Source: Legionella lansingensis (lineage in GTDB: Bacteria > Pseudomonadota > Gammaproteobacteria > Legionellales > Legionellaceae). From it: a stretch of DNA of 64,000 nt. A program made the position numbers and the translations under genes. Positions 54,535-64,000 of the stretch are shown here, one piece after another. The notes under the pieces were generated by a model that was not told where the DNA came from, did not search any database, and was given only the letters and a program-made list of their open reading frames with translations. The first letter of the stretch is position 1. Every line of letters starts with the position of its first letter. The stretch covers positions 1,857,001 to 1,921,000 of the forward strand of contig NZ_LT906451.1 in NCBI RefSeq assembly GCF_900187355.1. The letters are read 5' to 3'.

Positions 54535-56148
54535 CTATTTTCCTGTTAAAACAGCCCGTTCTGGCATATTCATAAAAGAAAAGCGCCAACCATGATTGGA
54601 CCTGGTTTCTAAACTAAAAATAAAATTCTTTTTAGCCCCCAGCCACATTGCCAAACCAAGAAAACAATAAAGTGCCTGATAAGCATCTTCCCTGGGATAT
54701 CCGAATAAAGAATGATATAGAGTGAACATAACCGATAAAAACAAATAAAGCATAAACCCATTTCTTTCTGTTCGATATTTGCTTTGATAAGATCGACTAG
54801 CAGCAATTAGAAAAGGAGCAAAGCCAATTATCATGGCAAATATTCCAATTCGCTGCAACCATCTAACATAGTCATTATGTGGACCTGAGTTGATAACAGC
54901 TGTTAGCCCAACCCCAATTAAATACTCACTTGATTTTAGCCTCGTCAAACCATCTTTTATAATCTCCCATCTTCCTGCACCAGGGGGAGCAGATGTTCCC
55001 GTATATTTATGAAGCAACTTATTATTGAGAGTAACGATATCCTCCTCACCTTGTCCAATCTGAACAGGTTGTACTTCAGATGTGGATTGAATCCATAACG
55101 GAAGAGATAGAGGCATTATCCAAGACAAAGGTTCAGACAAATTACGATTAAATTGAACTGGATTCCACCTAAGGTCAAGAACGGCTTTTTCTGCAGTATT
55201 AACTTCACTTCTTTCCTTAAGTGAATGATGCTTCCAACTATGTCTGTCAATTATGGTCAATCCTATGCTGGTCAATCTATTCTCATACTTAACTCGCGTG
55301 TCGTGCTCCAGTACTATATTCTTACTCACTAAATTAAACACCAGAAACACGGATAGAAAACACACCGCTAAAAATAATATTTTTTTTACCAGACCATTCT
55401 CTTTTTCCCATACAGTAAAAACCCCTACACAGAACAGTATAAATAAGATTGACTGACGGCTGCTCGATAATAAGATATAAATTGACAAAAATAATAAACT
55501 GATAAGAACAATTAACTTACGGCTATTTTTTATCCTGGAACTTAATAAATAAATGGCAGACAAAACTGGAAATGTTAAATAGGGTACATAAGTGTTGTAT
55601 TCGATGGCTCCTCCGCCATTCTCAATAATGGCTCCAAATGCACTTAAAGTATAAATTTGATGGACATTAAGGTACTCTAAAACACTCAGTGGAGCCACTA
55701 CAACCGCGATGAAAGCTATTTTTTGTACTTCCTTTTCTGATAGTCCCCTCAAAGCAAAATACACCACCATAGGTACATAAATCAAAGCATTCCGTAAAAT
55801 ATAAAGATCTGAATTAATTGTCTTAAGATGCAAAGATGCCCCTGTCGCATCGTTTCCATATAAGTTTGTACCTGGGTCTACTATCGCAAACAAAGCCAGT
55901 AACATTGGAAAAAAAATCAACAGAAAAAGTTCCGATGGATGTCGCTTATAAAATAGATCGCTTAATTTCATACAACATAACACCGAAAAAACAACAGCAA
56001 ATAACTCTCGGTAGTAAATAAAGGTGTCAAAAAGGAGATAATGAAATGGCTGTAAAAATAAAAGTAGAAATAGAGTATATAAACCAAAGGAATTCCAAGA
56101 ATTCGCCGTCCTAGCTGGTTGCACTGTTTCTGAACTGTAATTGCTCAT
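54535..56148 (-). CDS. O-antigen ligase/polymerase family membrane protein (WaaL/Wzy fold)
   Basis: A 537-residue polytopic protein. Start chosen at ATG 56148 (GGAGGGAG upstream), giving MSNYSSETVQP. About twelve hydrophobic helices with a large periplasmic loop (~residues 285-420) before the Wzy_C-type motif GPHNDYVRWLQRIGIFAMII, and SSSRQSILFILFC (~235), which supplies the conserved Arg. Wzy_C proteins either polymerise repeat units or ligate the chain to lipid A-core. Since EpsG-like 46830-47855 could be the polymerase, this may be the ligase, or the reverse. It overlaps the heparinase-like gene by 38 bases. Confidence 0.82.
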   Translation of the reverse strand: MSNYSSETVQPARTANSWNSFGLYTLFLLLFLQPFHYLLFDTFIYYRELFAVVFSVLCCMKLSDLFYKRHPSELFLLIFFPMLLALFAIVDPGTNLYGNDATGASLHLKTINSDLYILRNALIYVPMVVYFALRGLSEKEVQKIAFIAVVVAPLSVLEYLNVHQIYTLSAFGAIIENGGGAIEYNTYVPYLTFPVLSAIYLLSSRIKNSRKLIVLISLLFLSIYILLSSSRQSILFILFCVGVFTVWEKENGLVKKILFLAVCFLSVFLVFNLVSKNIVLEHDTRVKYENRLTSIGLTIIDRHSWKHHSLKERSEVNTAEKAVLDLRWNPVQFNRNLSEPLSWIMPLSLPLWIQSTSEVQPVQIGQGEEDIVTLNNKLLHKYTGTSAPPGAGRWEIIKDGLTRLKSSEYLIGVGLTAVINSGPHNDYVRWLQRIGIFAMIIGFAPFLIAASRSYQSKYRTERNGFMLYLFLSVMFTLYHSLFGYPREDAYQALYCFLGLAMWLGAKKNFIFSLETRSNHGWRFSFMNMPERAVLTGK

Positions 56149-58447
56149 CGGTACTACTCCCTCCATGTCTTAGTTTAATGCCATAACCAGGCGAAAATGG
56201 CAATTGTTTCTTAATGAATTTCGAATGTTGTTCTGCATGATTTACCTGGTAAATGATTACAGAGTTACTTTCCAGGTAAACGATAAGTTGGCTATTATCT
56301 TTGATTTCCTGAGTGTGAGCAACAAAACCTCTCCTGCCAAAATAACTTATAGATACTCTTTCTGGGCGAACAGTTCTAAAAACATTTTTTAAGCAAATAC
56401 TGGGATCATCAGAATTGGCAAAAGGGGAAAAATGACTATTACTACTACGATAATTATATCGTTCGAATGGTAAAGAAGTATAAAGATAAGTGCCGGGATC
56501 ACGAACTAAATCTTGACCATCAATTGATAGTTCGACAGAAAGTTGATCTTGATGAATATGGCTGGAATGCATGATATCCATACTAACCCAACAGCGTATT
56601 GCCATATATAAACGAGACGATCTGAGGATAAATAAGCCAAAATGTGGGTAGGCATAACCGTTTAAATCCGTCAGTAAGTCTCCCTCAGCAATTGTAAACT
56701 GGGTTTTATGGACATGATCAGCAGCAAGCGACTCTACCTTTAATAGGCTCTCATTTAGAATGTCTTCCGTACCTATTTCAAAAAATTTAAGCGCATTATT
56801 TGTGCATTCCTCATTGTCCTGAGATATCAACAACTCCTTCTGTGACAGAATACGTAAAATGATACTATCAGGATGGCATAATGCCCTTTCTTTCCCCCCA
56901 AGCCAATTATAATAATTAGCTTTACCAAATACGCCGAAAGCCCCAGCAATTAAGTGACTACAATCAAGATGATCTTCCATAAAATAATTGGCATCATCGT
57001 GTAAATGTTTATAACCATCTAAATTAGCATAATTTTCTCGAGCCTGTTTGACACTCATCTTTTGGTATTTAGGGGCAAGCTTTAAGAAACGTCCACTATC
57101 ATTATCACCAATTTGCGGAATATGTCCGTTGGGTTTGGTTATATCAATGATGAATTCAACCATCCTCTCCATGCATTGAAAATACTCTTCTGGAAATGGA
57201 CTATGTTTAGCTCTATTAGGTATTGAATAGAACGATCGTGGAGCACCTTGTAGGCGCGGCTTCCCCCATCTATTTTTGAACAACTTATGATCATAAGACT
57301 TGAGTTTTTCAAGCCTTTCTTTTGGTAAACCCATTATCAGCGCAGTAGCATAATAAACCATTTCAGCAGATAAGCGATGATAAGCCGTAGAACCTTCAAA
57401 ATTGCCCCCATCTTTGTAAAATTGTCTCTCTACTTCTATGTTTAGTTCTTGTACCGCAAAGGCTAACCAGGTATCGACTTCTTCATCGGAGGGAAGATAG
57501 CTTGCAATAAAAGCCAAACCAGTAATATTGGCAAGATAATGATTAGAACGCTGTGGATACCATTCTAAATTTGCAATGATATACTTACCGTGCTCGTAAA
57601 TACTCTTGGCCATAAGCGTTTCAAAATACTCAGGAAATCTAATTTGGCTAGCAAGAAATAAATCCTTCGCCAATAACCAATTAACTGCTCGGATTGCTAT
57701 GTCCATGGGACACACCCAATTCACACCGAATCCAGGCGGGTTAGTGGCCATGAAATCAAGTACTTGATTTTGATATTCTTTTTGAATCTGATGCTTTATA
57801 CCCTCGTCTAGTTCAGAATCCCAAACAGCCAAAGCCATTTGTGGCAAATGTTGCATTCGTGCCAATTCCCAAGGCACTTTCACATCAACCCCTAACTTAT
57901 GACCAAATTGAATTTTTTTCGACAAAGTTCGTTCCGACCATCGGTAACCTGATTTAAAATCTAACTGCCAATCGATTGGTTGATAATCCTCATCAACGTA
58001 TTGCCATATCTGTTGCGCTTTCGACAAGTTGGCTCGGTTAATTCGACCTTTTAGCCAATAGCCATTAATATCTGGGTTAACATTTTGTCCCATTTTAAAA
58101 TGGTATTGGTCGAGACCACGACAGTTCATGCCATAAAAAACGTTAACCCATCCAGAGCCAAGCAAATCAAATCGGTGGTCTAAATAGTGAGCAATGACTT
58201 CGCTTGGGATTTTATTTGCTTGTTCAAGTAAAATGAGATCTTCAGGATTTATTCTGTGCTCTAACACATAACATCTATTATTATTTTGATAAGTACTCTT
58301 ACAAGTGCTTTTTGTTAGAAATAATAACTGGTTCCATTCCCGTTCGATACGAAGGACTATTCGTTCGAATACTCCTCGGTAACCTGACTCAATAATGATT
58401 TGTTGTATCCGCCCTATCATTTTATTTACTAACGGCTCTTGTTTCAT
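56111..58447 (-). CDS. Heparinase II/III family protein
   Basis: A 778-residue protein: N-terminal alpha/alpha toroid (ARMQHLPQMALAVWD, NPPGFGVNWVCPMDIAIRAVNWLLA, ERSNHYLANITGLAFIASYLP, NFEGSTAYHRLSAEMVYYATALIMG, the last with the candidate catalytic Tyr) and a C-terminal beta-sandwich with SSHIHQDQLSVELSIDGQDLVRDPGTYLY (catalytic His, ~620-650). No signal peptide is obvious, although members of this group often act in the periplasm on uronate polymers. In polysaccharide loci such proteins are usually paired with an amidotransferase and a two-domain oxidoreductase, as here. Start could instead be ATG 58420, one base after the preceding stop. Confidence 0.85.
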   Translation of the reverse strand: MKQEPLVNKMIGRIQQIIIESGYRGVFERIVLRIEREWNQLLFLTKSTCKSTYQNNNRCYVLEHRINPEDLILLEQANKIPSEVIAHYLDHRFDLLGSGWVNVFYGMNCRGLDQYHFKMGQNVNPDINGYWLKGRINRANLSKAQQIWQYVDEDYQPIDWQLDFKSGYRWSERTLSKKIQFGHKLGVDVKVPWELARMQHLPQMALAVWDSELDEGIKHQIQKEYQNQVLDFMATNPPGFGVNWVCPMDIAIRAVNWLLAKDLFLASQIRFPEYFETLMAKSIYEHGKYIIANLEWYPQRSNHYLANITGLAFIASYLPSDEEVDTWLAFAVQELNIEVERQFYKDGGNFEGSTAYHRLSAEMVYYATALIMGLPKERLEKLKSYDHKLFKNRWGKPRLQGAPRSFYSIPNRAKHSPFPEEYFQCMERMVEFIIDITKPNGHIPQIGDNDSGRFLKLAPKYQKMSVKQARENYANLDGYKHLHDDANYFMEDHLDCSHLIAGAFGVFGKANYYNWLGGKERALCHPDSIILRILSQKELLISQDNEECTNNALKFFEIGTEDILNESLLKVESLAADHVHKTQFTIAEGDLLTDLNGYAYPHFGLFILRSSRLYMAIRCWVSMDIMHSSHIHQDQLSVELSIDGQDLVRDPGTYLYTSLPFERYNYRSSNSHFSPFANSDDPSICLKNVFRTVRPERVSISYFGRRGFVAHTQEIKDNSQLIVYLESNSVIIYQVNHAEQHSKFIKKQLPFSPGYGIKLRHGGSSTDEQLQFRNSATS

Positions 58448-60584
58448 CTCTCATCATAGCTATCTGCTCTTCAACCAATAGGGCTATTTTGGCTGATTGT
58501 AATTGTTGCCACCAGGGTATAGGCCAACTGCCATTGTTAATAGCATCTGCAAAAGATATCAACTCCTCTCGTAATCCTTTTTCTTGAGCTGACGTTTTTA
58601 ATGATTTTCCTTTAATCCCATGTACCTCGAGAGATTTATAATCGGATAACACCATGAGCTTGCCATCAACATAGAGATCCGCTGTTTCCTTAGGGAAATC
58701 TTTAGCCCCCAATGCTGTATAAGTCAGACTAGCAACCGAACCATCATTAAACGTCATAGTGGCAATAAAATTATCATGACGTCCATAATGATGTGATTTA
58801 GGCATTATCGATTGTGCGGTCACCGATATCACTTCCGCATTCGTTAGATAGGTAAAAAGATCATAGATGTGACAGGCCTCCCCTAAATTACGACCACCAC
58901 CTTCTGGTCCATGAACCCAATTATCAAGTGGAATATACCCAGCATTCATACGGTAATTGACGATGAAAGGGGCACTGCGTCCTTGTAATAATTCAGCCAT
59001 ACGTCGTGCGTAGGGTGAGAAACGACGATTATAACCCGTTAGCAAAATTGGTTTTGGCTTATCATTAGTTGCATTGATAAATTCATCTAATGCAATAAGT
59101 TCCTCAATTGTTAATGCTAGAGGCTTTTCTACTAAGACATGCTTGCCAGCCTGAAGAGCAGCCAACGCCATACTACCATGCTGATGGTGTCGAGTAGCGA
59201 TAATCACGGCATCGACATCTGGATCGCTCAGTACTTCATCAAAATCAGTCGAACAATAGCTGGCACCAAATTGTTTGGCAGCAGCCGTAGCATTATGCCC
59301 AGTACGGGTCACAATGGCTTGGATAATAAAACGCTCACTCATACTCTGCAAGTTGGGTAAGTGAGCTGAGCGGGCAAATGCTCCTGCCCCCAACACAGCA
59401 ACACGAATTTTACCTTGAGTTGGCTTTGCTGCTGGTTTTAAATGAACCGTATGAATCGGCTTAGAATCCTCCGGATAAGTTAAAAGGACCATCATCGGCT
59501 TGATTGCAGCATCATTCAAAGAAGCATATGCTTTCGAAGCCTCAGAAATAGGATAGCGTGCGGATATTAGCCGGTCGACTTGTATGCGTTTCTCAGCTAA
59601 TAAACGCAAATACTCATTCATGTTACGATTCTCAGTCCATCTTACATAGGCTACTGGGTAATCTAACCCCTGCTCTTCATAACGATGATCATAGCGCCCA
59701 GGACCATAAGAGCTGGAAATCAAAAAATCAATTTCCTTGACATAAAAATCAGCACGGTTGAGATGTAAACCCACATCACCGACTAGAACCACTCTTCCTT
59801 TTTTTCTGCATAGCTTAAATGCGGTTGATACGACAGCATCCGAAGGCGTTGCAGCTGTAATAATGACCCCGTCAACGCCCAAACCATCAGTAACTCTTTG
59901 AACTTGCTCAATATTATCGCCCTCATTCGGATTCAAGCCAAGATCCATTCCCAAGCTCAAAGCCAATGCTATTCGCTCAGAGTCAATATCAATTCCAATG
60001 GTACGGCAACCATTAGCCTTCAGCAATTGCACGGTCAGTTGACCAAGAATACCCAGGCCAATAACTGCAAAATTTTCACCTAAAGTAGGCTCAGCCCGAC
60101 GTATGCCTTGTAGGGCAATAGCACCCAGTGTCACAGTAGAGGCACTTTCCCAACTTAAAGACTCAGGCAAGGATGCACACAAATTGCGCGGTACCCGAAT
60201 AAATTCCGCATGATGCGCACATTGCGCACCCGCGCAAGCTACACGATCACCTATAGCAATATCATGAATATCTGCACCAACATTAACTACGATTCCAGTA
60301 GCAGAATAACCAGTAGGGTAAGCAGCCTCACGTTTCTCTTCTAAAAGACTTAAGGTACGTTGCAATCCCATTGAAGAGGCTAATTTAAGCGTAGCAGCTA
60401 CTTTTTCAGGCTGTTTCAATGCTTTTTTCCATAAAGGAACAGCGCTTTGGCGTATTCCACTCATTTCTGTACCCACAGACAGGCACGACGTATGAACCTT
60501 CACCAAGACTTCGCCAGGGCCCACCTGTGGTGCTGGAACATCACGAATAATGGCATTTCCTTTATGAATTAGAACTTGTTTCAT
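58422..60584 (-). CDS. Two-domain oxidoreductase: zinc-type alcohol dehydrogenase fused to Gfo/Idh/MocA
   Basis: A 720-residue fusion. Residues ~1-370 form a medium-chain dehydrogenase (GPGEVLVKVHTSCLSVGTEMSG, YPTGYSATGIVVNVGADI, VACAGAQCAHHAEFIRVP, NFAVIGLGILGQLTVQLLKANGCRTIGIDID); ~385-720 a Gfo/Idh/MocA dehydrogenase (RVAVLGAGAFARSAHLPNL, DAVIIATRHHQHGSMALAALQAGKHVLVEKPLALT, GYNRRFSPYARRM, GGGRNLGEACHIYDLFTYL). The classical zinc ligands of ADH are only partly present. The fusion is a recurrent member of surface-polysaccharide loci; it likely oxidises or reduces a nucleotide-linked sugar. It sits between the amidotransferase and heparinase-like genes in one operon. Confidence 0.88.
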   Translation of the reverse strand: MKQVLIHKGNAIIRDVPAPQVGPGEVLVKVHTSCLSVGTEMSGIRQSAVPLWKKALKQPEKVAATLKLASSMGLQRTLSLLEEKREAAYPTGYSATGIVVNVGADIHDIAIGDRVACAGAQCAHHAEFIRVPRNLCASLPESLSWESASTVTLGAIALQGIRRAEPTLGENFAVIGLGILGQLTVQLLKANGCRTIGIDIDSERIALALSLGMDLGLNPNEGDNIEQVQRVTDGLGVDGVIITAATPSDAVVSTAFKLCRKKGRVVLVGDVGLHLNRADFYVKEIDFLISSSYGPGRYDHRYEEQGLDYPVAYVRWTENRNMNEYLRLLAEKRIQVDRLISARYPISEASKAYASLNDAAIKPMMVLLTYPEDSKPIHTVHLKPAAKPTQGKIRVAVLGAGAFARSAHLPNLQSMSERFIIQAIVTRTGHNATAAAKQFGASYCSTDFDEVLSDPDVDAVIIATRHHQHGSMALAALQAGKHVLVEKPLALTIEELIALDEFINATNDKPKPILLTGYNRRFSPYARRMAELLQGRSAPFIVNYRMNAGYIPLDNWVHGPEGGGRNLGEACHIYDLFTYLTNAEVISVTAQSIMPKSHHYGRHDNFIATMTFNDGSVASLTYTALGAKDFPKETADLYVDGKLMVLSDYKSLEVHGIKGKSLKTSAQEKGLREELISFADAINNGSWPIPWWQQLQSAKIALLVEEQIAMMRDETRAVSK

Positions 60585-60593
60585 TGTTAGACC

Positions 60594-62621
60594 TTATTTG
60601 GTAGTAACTTCAGATATCCCTATAAAATTTTGTGGCACGACCGCGGGCTCCATTTCTGATAACGGTAGAGGTTTGGACACCTGCATCGTGGGCTCTGCAG
60701 AAGAAAAAGTATCTTGAGAACTATTTTTAATATAATGGTTCCACCATTGAGCAACATTTAACAGAGGCCAAACTCGCTCTCTTTTCTCACTCTCGAGTAA
60801 TTTTTTGATCTCACTCCAATCAAGCAAATCAGTCTCATGACAAAAATCCTTCAATTCCTGTTTAGCGACATCTGCTAAACGATCGTCAAACCATTCTTGC
60901 ATGGGTGCTGCAAAACCTTGCTTTTTTCGATCAATAATTTCATCCGGGATAATACCACGTACTGCTTTTTTCAGAATGTACTTGAGTGTGCCATTGCGGG
61001 TTTTTACTTGGGGCGGAATACTCATTGCCAGCTCGACAAACTTATGATCCAAAAAAGGCACACGACCTTCCAGAGAAACCCCCATGCTCATCTTGTCCAC
61101 TCTCATTAACAATAACTCAGGCAAGCGCATATTGAGATCGATATAAGTCATCCAATCAAGATGGGATTTTGTTTTTGATTTTTCTTCAAATCGTTTTCGA
61201 ATCGGTGCTATGGCTTCCCATGAGGTTCGATTTGCAAATCTTTTTTTCATTCTCGGGGAAAGCAATTGCATTTTTTGCGTATGAGTATATGATTCCGCCC
61301 CTCCCCAAAAAATCGGCAATTTGCAACTACTTCGCCGCAAATATTCGTAGCGCCAATCGTCATCCCATCCTAAAAGCGATAAGGTTTTAACAACCATACG
61401 CTTAAAAATTCGCGGCACCCAGATATCATCCAGCTTCTGTAGACGCAGTTTCATTTTCCATTTTGAGTAACCCCAAAATAGCTCATCTGCTCCCTCCCCC
61501 ACTTGACAAACAGTCACTCCATTATCACGAGCAAGCTTAGCGACGTAATAACAGGGTACACACACAGAATCACCGATAGGTTCATCCTGTAAATGCACCA
61601 TTTCTGGTAGAAAATTAATCAAGTCACTGATATTTAGTAATTTTTCGTGATATTGCGCGCCGACTTTTTCAGCAACAGCCCGAGCATGATGTAACTCGTT
61701 TTGATAACTTTGATAATCACCCTCATAGCCAATAGAGAATGTTTTTACCTCTCCTGCGTGATTTTCAGAAAAAAGCGCTGCATTGGTGCTGGAGTCAATA
61801 CCTCCTGATAAAAAGATGCCTACAGGAACATCACTTGCTTTTAACAGCTGTACAGCCGTTCTTAACTCACTCAATAGCTGGCTTGCGATTTCCTCATCAG
61901 ATTTATCATTCAACGGCTTGGTATGATCGAGCACGTCCCAATATTGATGCTCTTTGATGTTCCCATTTGTATCAATGCACATCCACGTTGCGCAAGGTAG
62001 CTTATAAATACCGTCAAAAAGAGTGCCTGGAGCTGGCACCGTCAGGAAGGACATGTAATGAAAAAAACCCTCTTCGTTGACTGCTCGAATCTGTTCTGGG
62101 TCTCGCAGTAGCGCCTTGATTTCAGAGGCGAATACAATGCGGCCATTATGAATACTATAATACAGTGGTTTAATGCCGGTGCGATCCCTGACTAACCACA
62201 ATTCTTGATTTCTACTGTCCCAAATGGCGATAGCGAACATACCACGAAATCGATGCAAACAATCGATACCCCAGTGTTCAAAAGCATGTAGGATGACTTC
62301 AGTGTCGGAATGATTCGTCTTCCAGGTATGGCCACCAAGCTCTTCTAACTCTTTACGAATATCGGCATGATTGTAAATCTCACCATTAAAAACAACCCAA
62401 ATAGAGCCATCCTCATTACACATCGGCTGATTGGCAGTATCGGACAAATCAATGATGGATAAACGACGGTGACCTAAACCAATTTTTTTATCGGGTGCTA
62501 TCCAAACACCTGCGCCATCAGGCCCACGGTGAGCCATCGTGTCGCGAAGATTAATCAGATAGGATTCACTTACTTCAAAAGGTGAATCATTAAAGGACAA
62601 TACCCCTACAATTCCGCACAT
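60594..62621 (-). CDS. Glutamine-dependent asparagine-synthase-like amidotransferase
   Basis: A 675-residue class II amidotransferase. N-terminal Ntn glutaminase begins MCGIVGVLSF with catalytic Cys2, MAHRGPDGAGVW (~31), VFNGEIYNHADIRKEL (~74); the synthetase domain has the PP-loop FLSGGIDSSTNAALF (~260), GEGADELFWGY (~378) and RVDKMSMGVSLEGRVPFLDHKFVELAMSIP (~505). Length is about 100 residues over E. coli AsnB. In LPS loci (compare P. aeruginosa WbpS) such enzymes amidate uronic or acidic sugars, which is more likely here than asparagine synthesis; the neighbours support this. The C-terminal ~40 residues are low in complexity. Confidence 0.85.
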   Translation of the reverse strand: MCGIVGVLSFNDSPFEVSESYLINLRDTMAHRGPDGAGVWIAPDKKIGLGHRRLSIIDLSDTANQPMCNEDGSIWVVFNGEIYNHADIRKELEELGGHTWKTNHSDTEVILHAFEHWGIDCLHRFRGMFAIAIWDSRNQELWLVRDRTGIKPLYYSIHNGRIVFASEIKALLRDPEQIRAVNEEGFFHYMSFLTVPAPGTLFDGIYKLPCATWMCIDTNGNIKEHQYWDVLDHTKPLNDKSDEEIASQLLSELRTAVQLLKASDVPVGIFLSGGIDSSTNAALFSENHAGEVKTFSIGYEGDYQSYQNELHHARAVAEKVGAQYHEKLLNISDLINFLPEMVHLQDEPIGDSVCVPCYYVAKLARDNGVTVCQVGEGADELFWGYSKWKMKLRLQKLDDIWVPRIFKRMVVKTLSLLGWDDDWRYEYLRRSSCKLPIFWGGAESYTHTQKMQLLSPRMKKRFANRTSWEAIAPIRKRFEEKSKTKSHLDWMTYIDLNMRLPELLLMRVDKMSMGVSLEGRVPFLDHKFVELAMSIPPQVKTRNGTLKYILKKAVRGIIPDEIIDRKKQGFAAPMQEWFDDRLADVAKQELKDFCHETDLLDWSEIKKLLESEKRERVWPLLNVAQWWNHYIKNSSQDTFSSAEPTMQVSKPLPLSEMEPAVVPQNFIGISEVTTK

Positions 62622-62648
62622 CGATTTTAAATTCCAATTCGTTAATAT

Positions 62649-63926
62649 TTATTTCTCTTGAACAGCACACCCTGGATGGTCTTGAATAAATTTTTCTACT
62701 AAATTCACTATGTGTTGCAAATCATACTGCTTTAAACGACTATGACAAGGTATATTAATTATCTGATTAGCAACGCTCTCTGCCAATGGATAAGAACCAG
62801 CCTGATAATTAAATAATGGAGAAGTGGGTATTGGCGATAATGGACCATCAAACCATTGACCCAATTCGACGCCTCTTTCCCCAAAATAACGAACGGCAAG
62901 CTCTCGATTAGCCACCAGGAAAGAAACACGTGGAGCCACAGAGATCTCATCCTCGGAAGGAGAGCCTGGTATGAAAATGTTTAGCTTGGCGAGAGACTCC
63001 CTTATGACAGCGGCGTTTCTCTCACAAGCTGAAATGATTTTTGCAAAATCACGCCATTGAAGAATTGCTAATGCAGCCTGAATGCCCCCCATCTTCATCA
63101 AAAAATTGGAACTCACAATGCCATCAAATTCCAGTTTAGGCGTGGACGGCCTAAAGATACGGCTCTTAAACCCTACAGCCAATGTATATTTTTTAATTAC
63201 ATAGGGGGTAAGCGGATGGTAACACCAAGCTGATATTACCGTTTGCCACAAATCACGGGTTGCAGACCACCATGACGGTTCATGCAATTGAGCGTAGAAT
63301 TTTTCAACGGCATGAACAAGTTGCTGATCATTAACAATGAGAATACCGCCCCATCCGACAGACAGCGTTTTTGATAACTCCATAGATAGGATGGCTGCAT
63401 CTGCCAATGTCCCCACATAACGGTCATCCACTTTTGAGCCAATAGATAAGGCACAATCCTCAATAACCAGGATCCCTTGTGCTTTTGCATTCTCAATAAT
63501 GACCTGCGGTACTGGCTTGCCTAAGGTATGTTGCACAACAATAGCTCGTACACGAGACGATAAGACCTTAGAAACCGCATCCCATTCAACATTGAGTGTG
63601 TCTGCGCTAATATCAACATAAATGGGCTTCGCTCCCACAGCGATAACAGCTGTAGGCACTGCTAAGCAAGTATATGCCGAGAGCAGTACTTCGTCACCAG
63701 GTCCAATGCCAGCCGCTTTAAGGCAAGCAGTTAGTGCTGATCGCCCACTACCAAATGAAAATACGCCAGCGCTGGAAGAGCAATAAGTCTTTTTAATTTC
63801 TTGATGTAATCGACGGCGTTGTGCCTCAGCATTTCTCCATAAACTGGCCAACCATAAAGCGATACCCTGCAAAGAGCGCCAAATAGTGATGGAGCCCAAA
63901 TAGAGTGATATTTGCCGCTTCCACAT
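62649..63926 (-). CDS. DegT/DnrJ/EryC1/StrS-family aminotransferase
   Basis: A 425-residue PLP enzyme. AGVFSFGSGRSALTACLKAAGIGPGDEVLLSAYTCLAVPTAVIAVGAKPIYVDIS (~55-110) and the region IEDCALSIGSKVDDRYVGTLADAAILSMELSKTLSVGWGGILIV (~150-200) with the PLP Lys in SKTLS. The GWGG sequence departs from the common GEGG. It is the first gene of the minus-strand cluster visible at the right edge and could amine a keto sugar. An N-terminal stretch of ~45 residues (MWKRQISLYLGSITIWRSLQGIALWLASL) is weakly hydrophobic. ATG 63926; 63927-64000 shows nothing recognisable. Confidence 0.82.
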   Translation of the reverse strand: MWKRQISLYLGSITIWRSLQGIALWLASLWRNAEAQRRRLHQEIKKTYCSSSAGVFSFGSGRSALTACLKAAGIGPGDEVLLSAYTCLAVPTAVIAVGAKPIYVDISADTLNVEWDAVSKVLSSRVRAIVVQHTLGKPVPQVIIENAKAQGILVIEDCALSIGSKVDDRYVGTLADAAILSMELSKTLSVGWGGILIVNDQQLVHAVEKFYAQLHEPSWWSATRDLWQTVISAWCYHPLTPYVIKKYTLAVGFKSRIFRPSTPKLEFDGIVSSNFLMKMGGIQAALAILQWRDFAKIISACERNAAVIRESLAKLNIFIPGSPSEDEISVAPRVSFLVANRELAVRYFGERGVELGQWFDGPLSPIPTSPLFNYQAGSYPLAESVANQIINIPCHSRLKQYDLQHIVNLVEKFIQDHPGCAVQEK

Positions 63927-64000
63927 CGATCAAACCCCTAGAATGTTCCTTCTATTTCAATCTTCGCATCCAAATTACAGATTGAACCATCTCAACTTAA

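Noticed and set aside
32585-63926. Legionaminic acid biosynthesis cluster as in L. pneumophila
   Set aside because: PglD- and aminotransferase-like genes are present, but no NeuB-type synthase, NeuA-type CMP transferase or hydrolysing NeuC was found in the window.

Overview
The window comes from a Legionella chromosome, most likely not L. pneumophila itself. The key evidence is a complete Mip (macrophage infectivity potentiator) gene at 19225-19974 whose mature part is nearly textbook Legionella Mip but carries an extra Ala/Thr/Pro linker. Legionella-type csrA, queF, L-serine dehydratase and GlpX-free central metabolism genes surround it, AT-rich composition is uniform, and a large LPS/O-antigen locus lies next to csrA, as it does in L. 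pneumophila. The species cannot be fixed from the sequence alone.

Layout. 1-5345 (minus strand): 5' part of nadC, a CPA2-type cation/proton antiporter, ppsA and queF. 5572-10133: two convergent, inverted paralogues of a GH13 (alpha-amylase clan) protein without signal peptides; they share two almost identical blocks around a diverged middle and end in unrelated tails. 10381-15302 (plus): purB-nadB-nadA-glutathione peroxidase, with purB and nadB sharing an ATGA. 15363-16604 (minus): two exported proteins. 16730-17933 (plus): tRNA-Leu(CAA) followed by an adenosylhomocysteinase-like gene. 17908-19974 (minus): ampG-like transporter and mip. 20198-30824: L-serine dehydratase, tilS/accA, a phosphopantetheinyl transferase, a large orphan protein, an HdeD-like membrane protein, birA, a long type leuA and csrA. 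31113-32588: pgi.

32585 to the right edge is a ~31 kb surface-polysaccharide locus, almost all on the minus strand. It holds sugar-nucleotide genes (rmlA, rmlB, wecE, a WecD-like acetyltransferase, predicted to make dTDP-Fuc4NAc; a PglE/PglD/PglC-like trio pointing to a bacillosamine-type sugar; a WbpV-like reductase; a RmlD-like reductase with a WecB-type 2-epimerase), two different initiating phosphoglycosyl transferases, glycosyltransferases, a WzxE-like flippase, an EpsG-like candidate polymerase, an O-antigen ligase/polymerase, and a block of asparagine-synthase-like amidotransferase, two-domain oxidoreductase and heparinase II/III protein. The locus is interrupted at 43618-45830 by plus-strand material: an acyltransferase with an in-frame TGA and a 609-bp relic with 51/53-bp inverted ends holding an IS5-type transposase fragment fused to a broken GIY-YIG nuclease gene.

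The most interesting non-gene signals are a family of 8-bp hairpins (seven copies) whose stems differ by compensatory base pairs between two subfamilies, including the ends of the GIY-YIG relic; a ~158-bp palindromic mini-element with two further partial copies; and the inverted GH13 pair, whose inner identical blocks would allow the two genes to exchange C-terminal tails by inversion.
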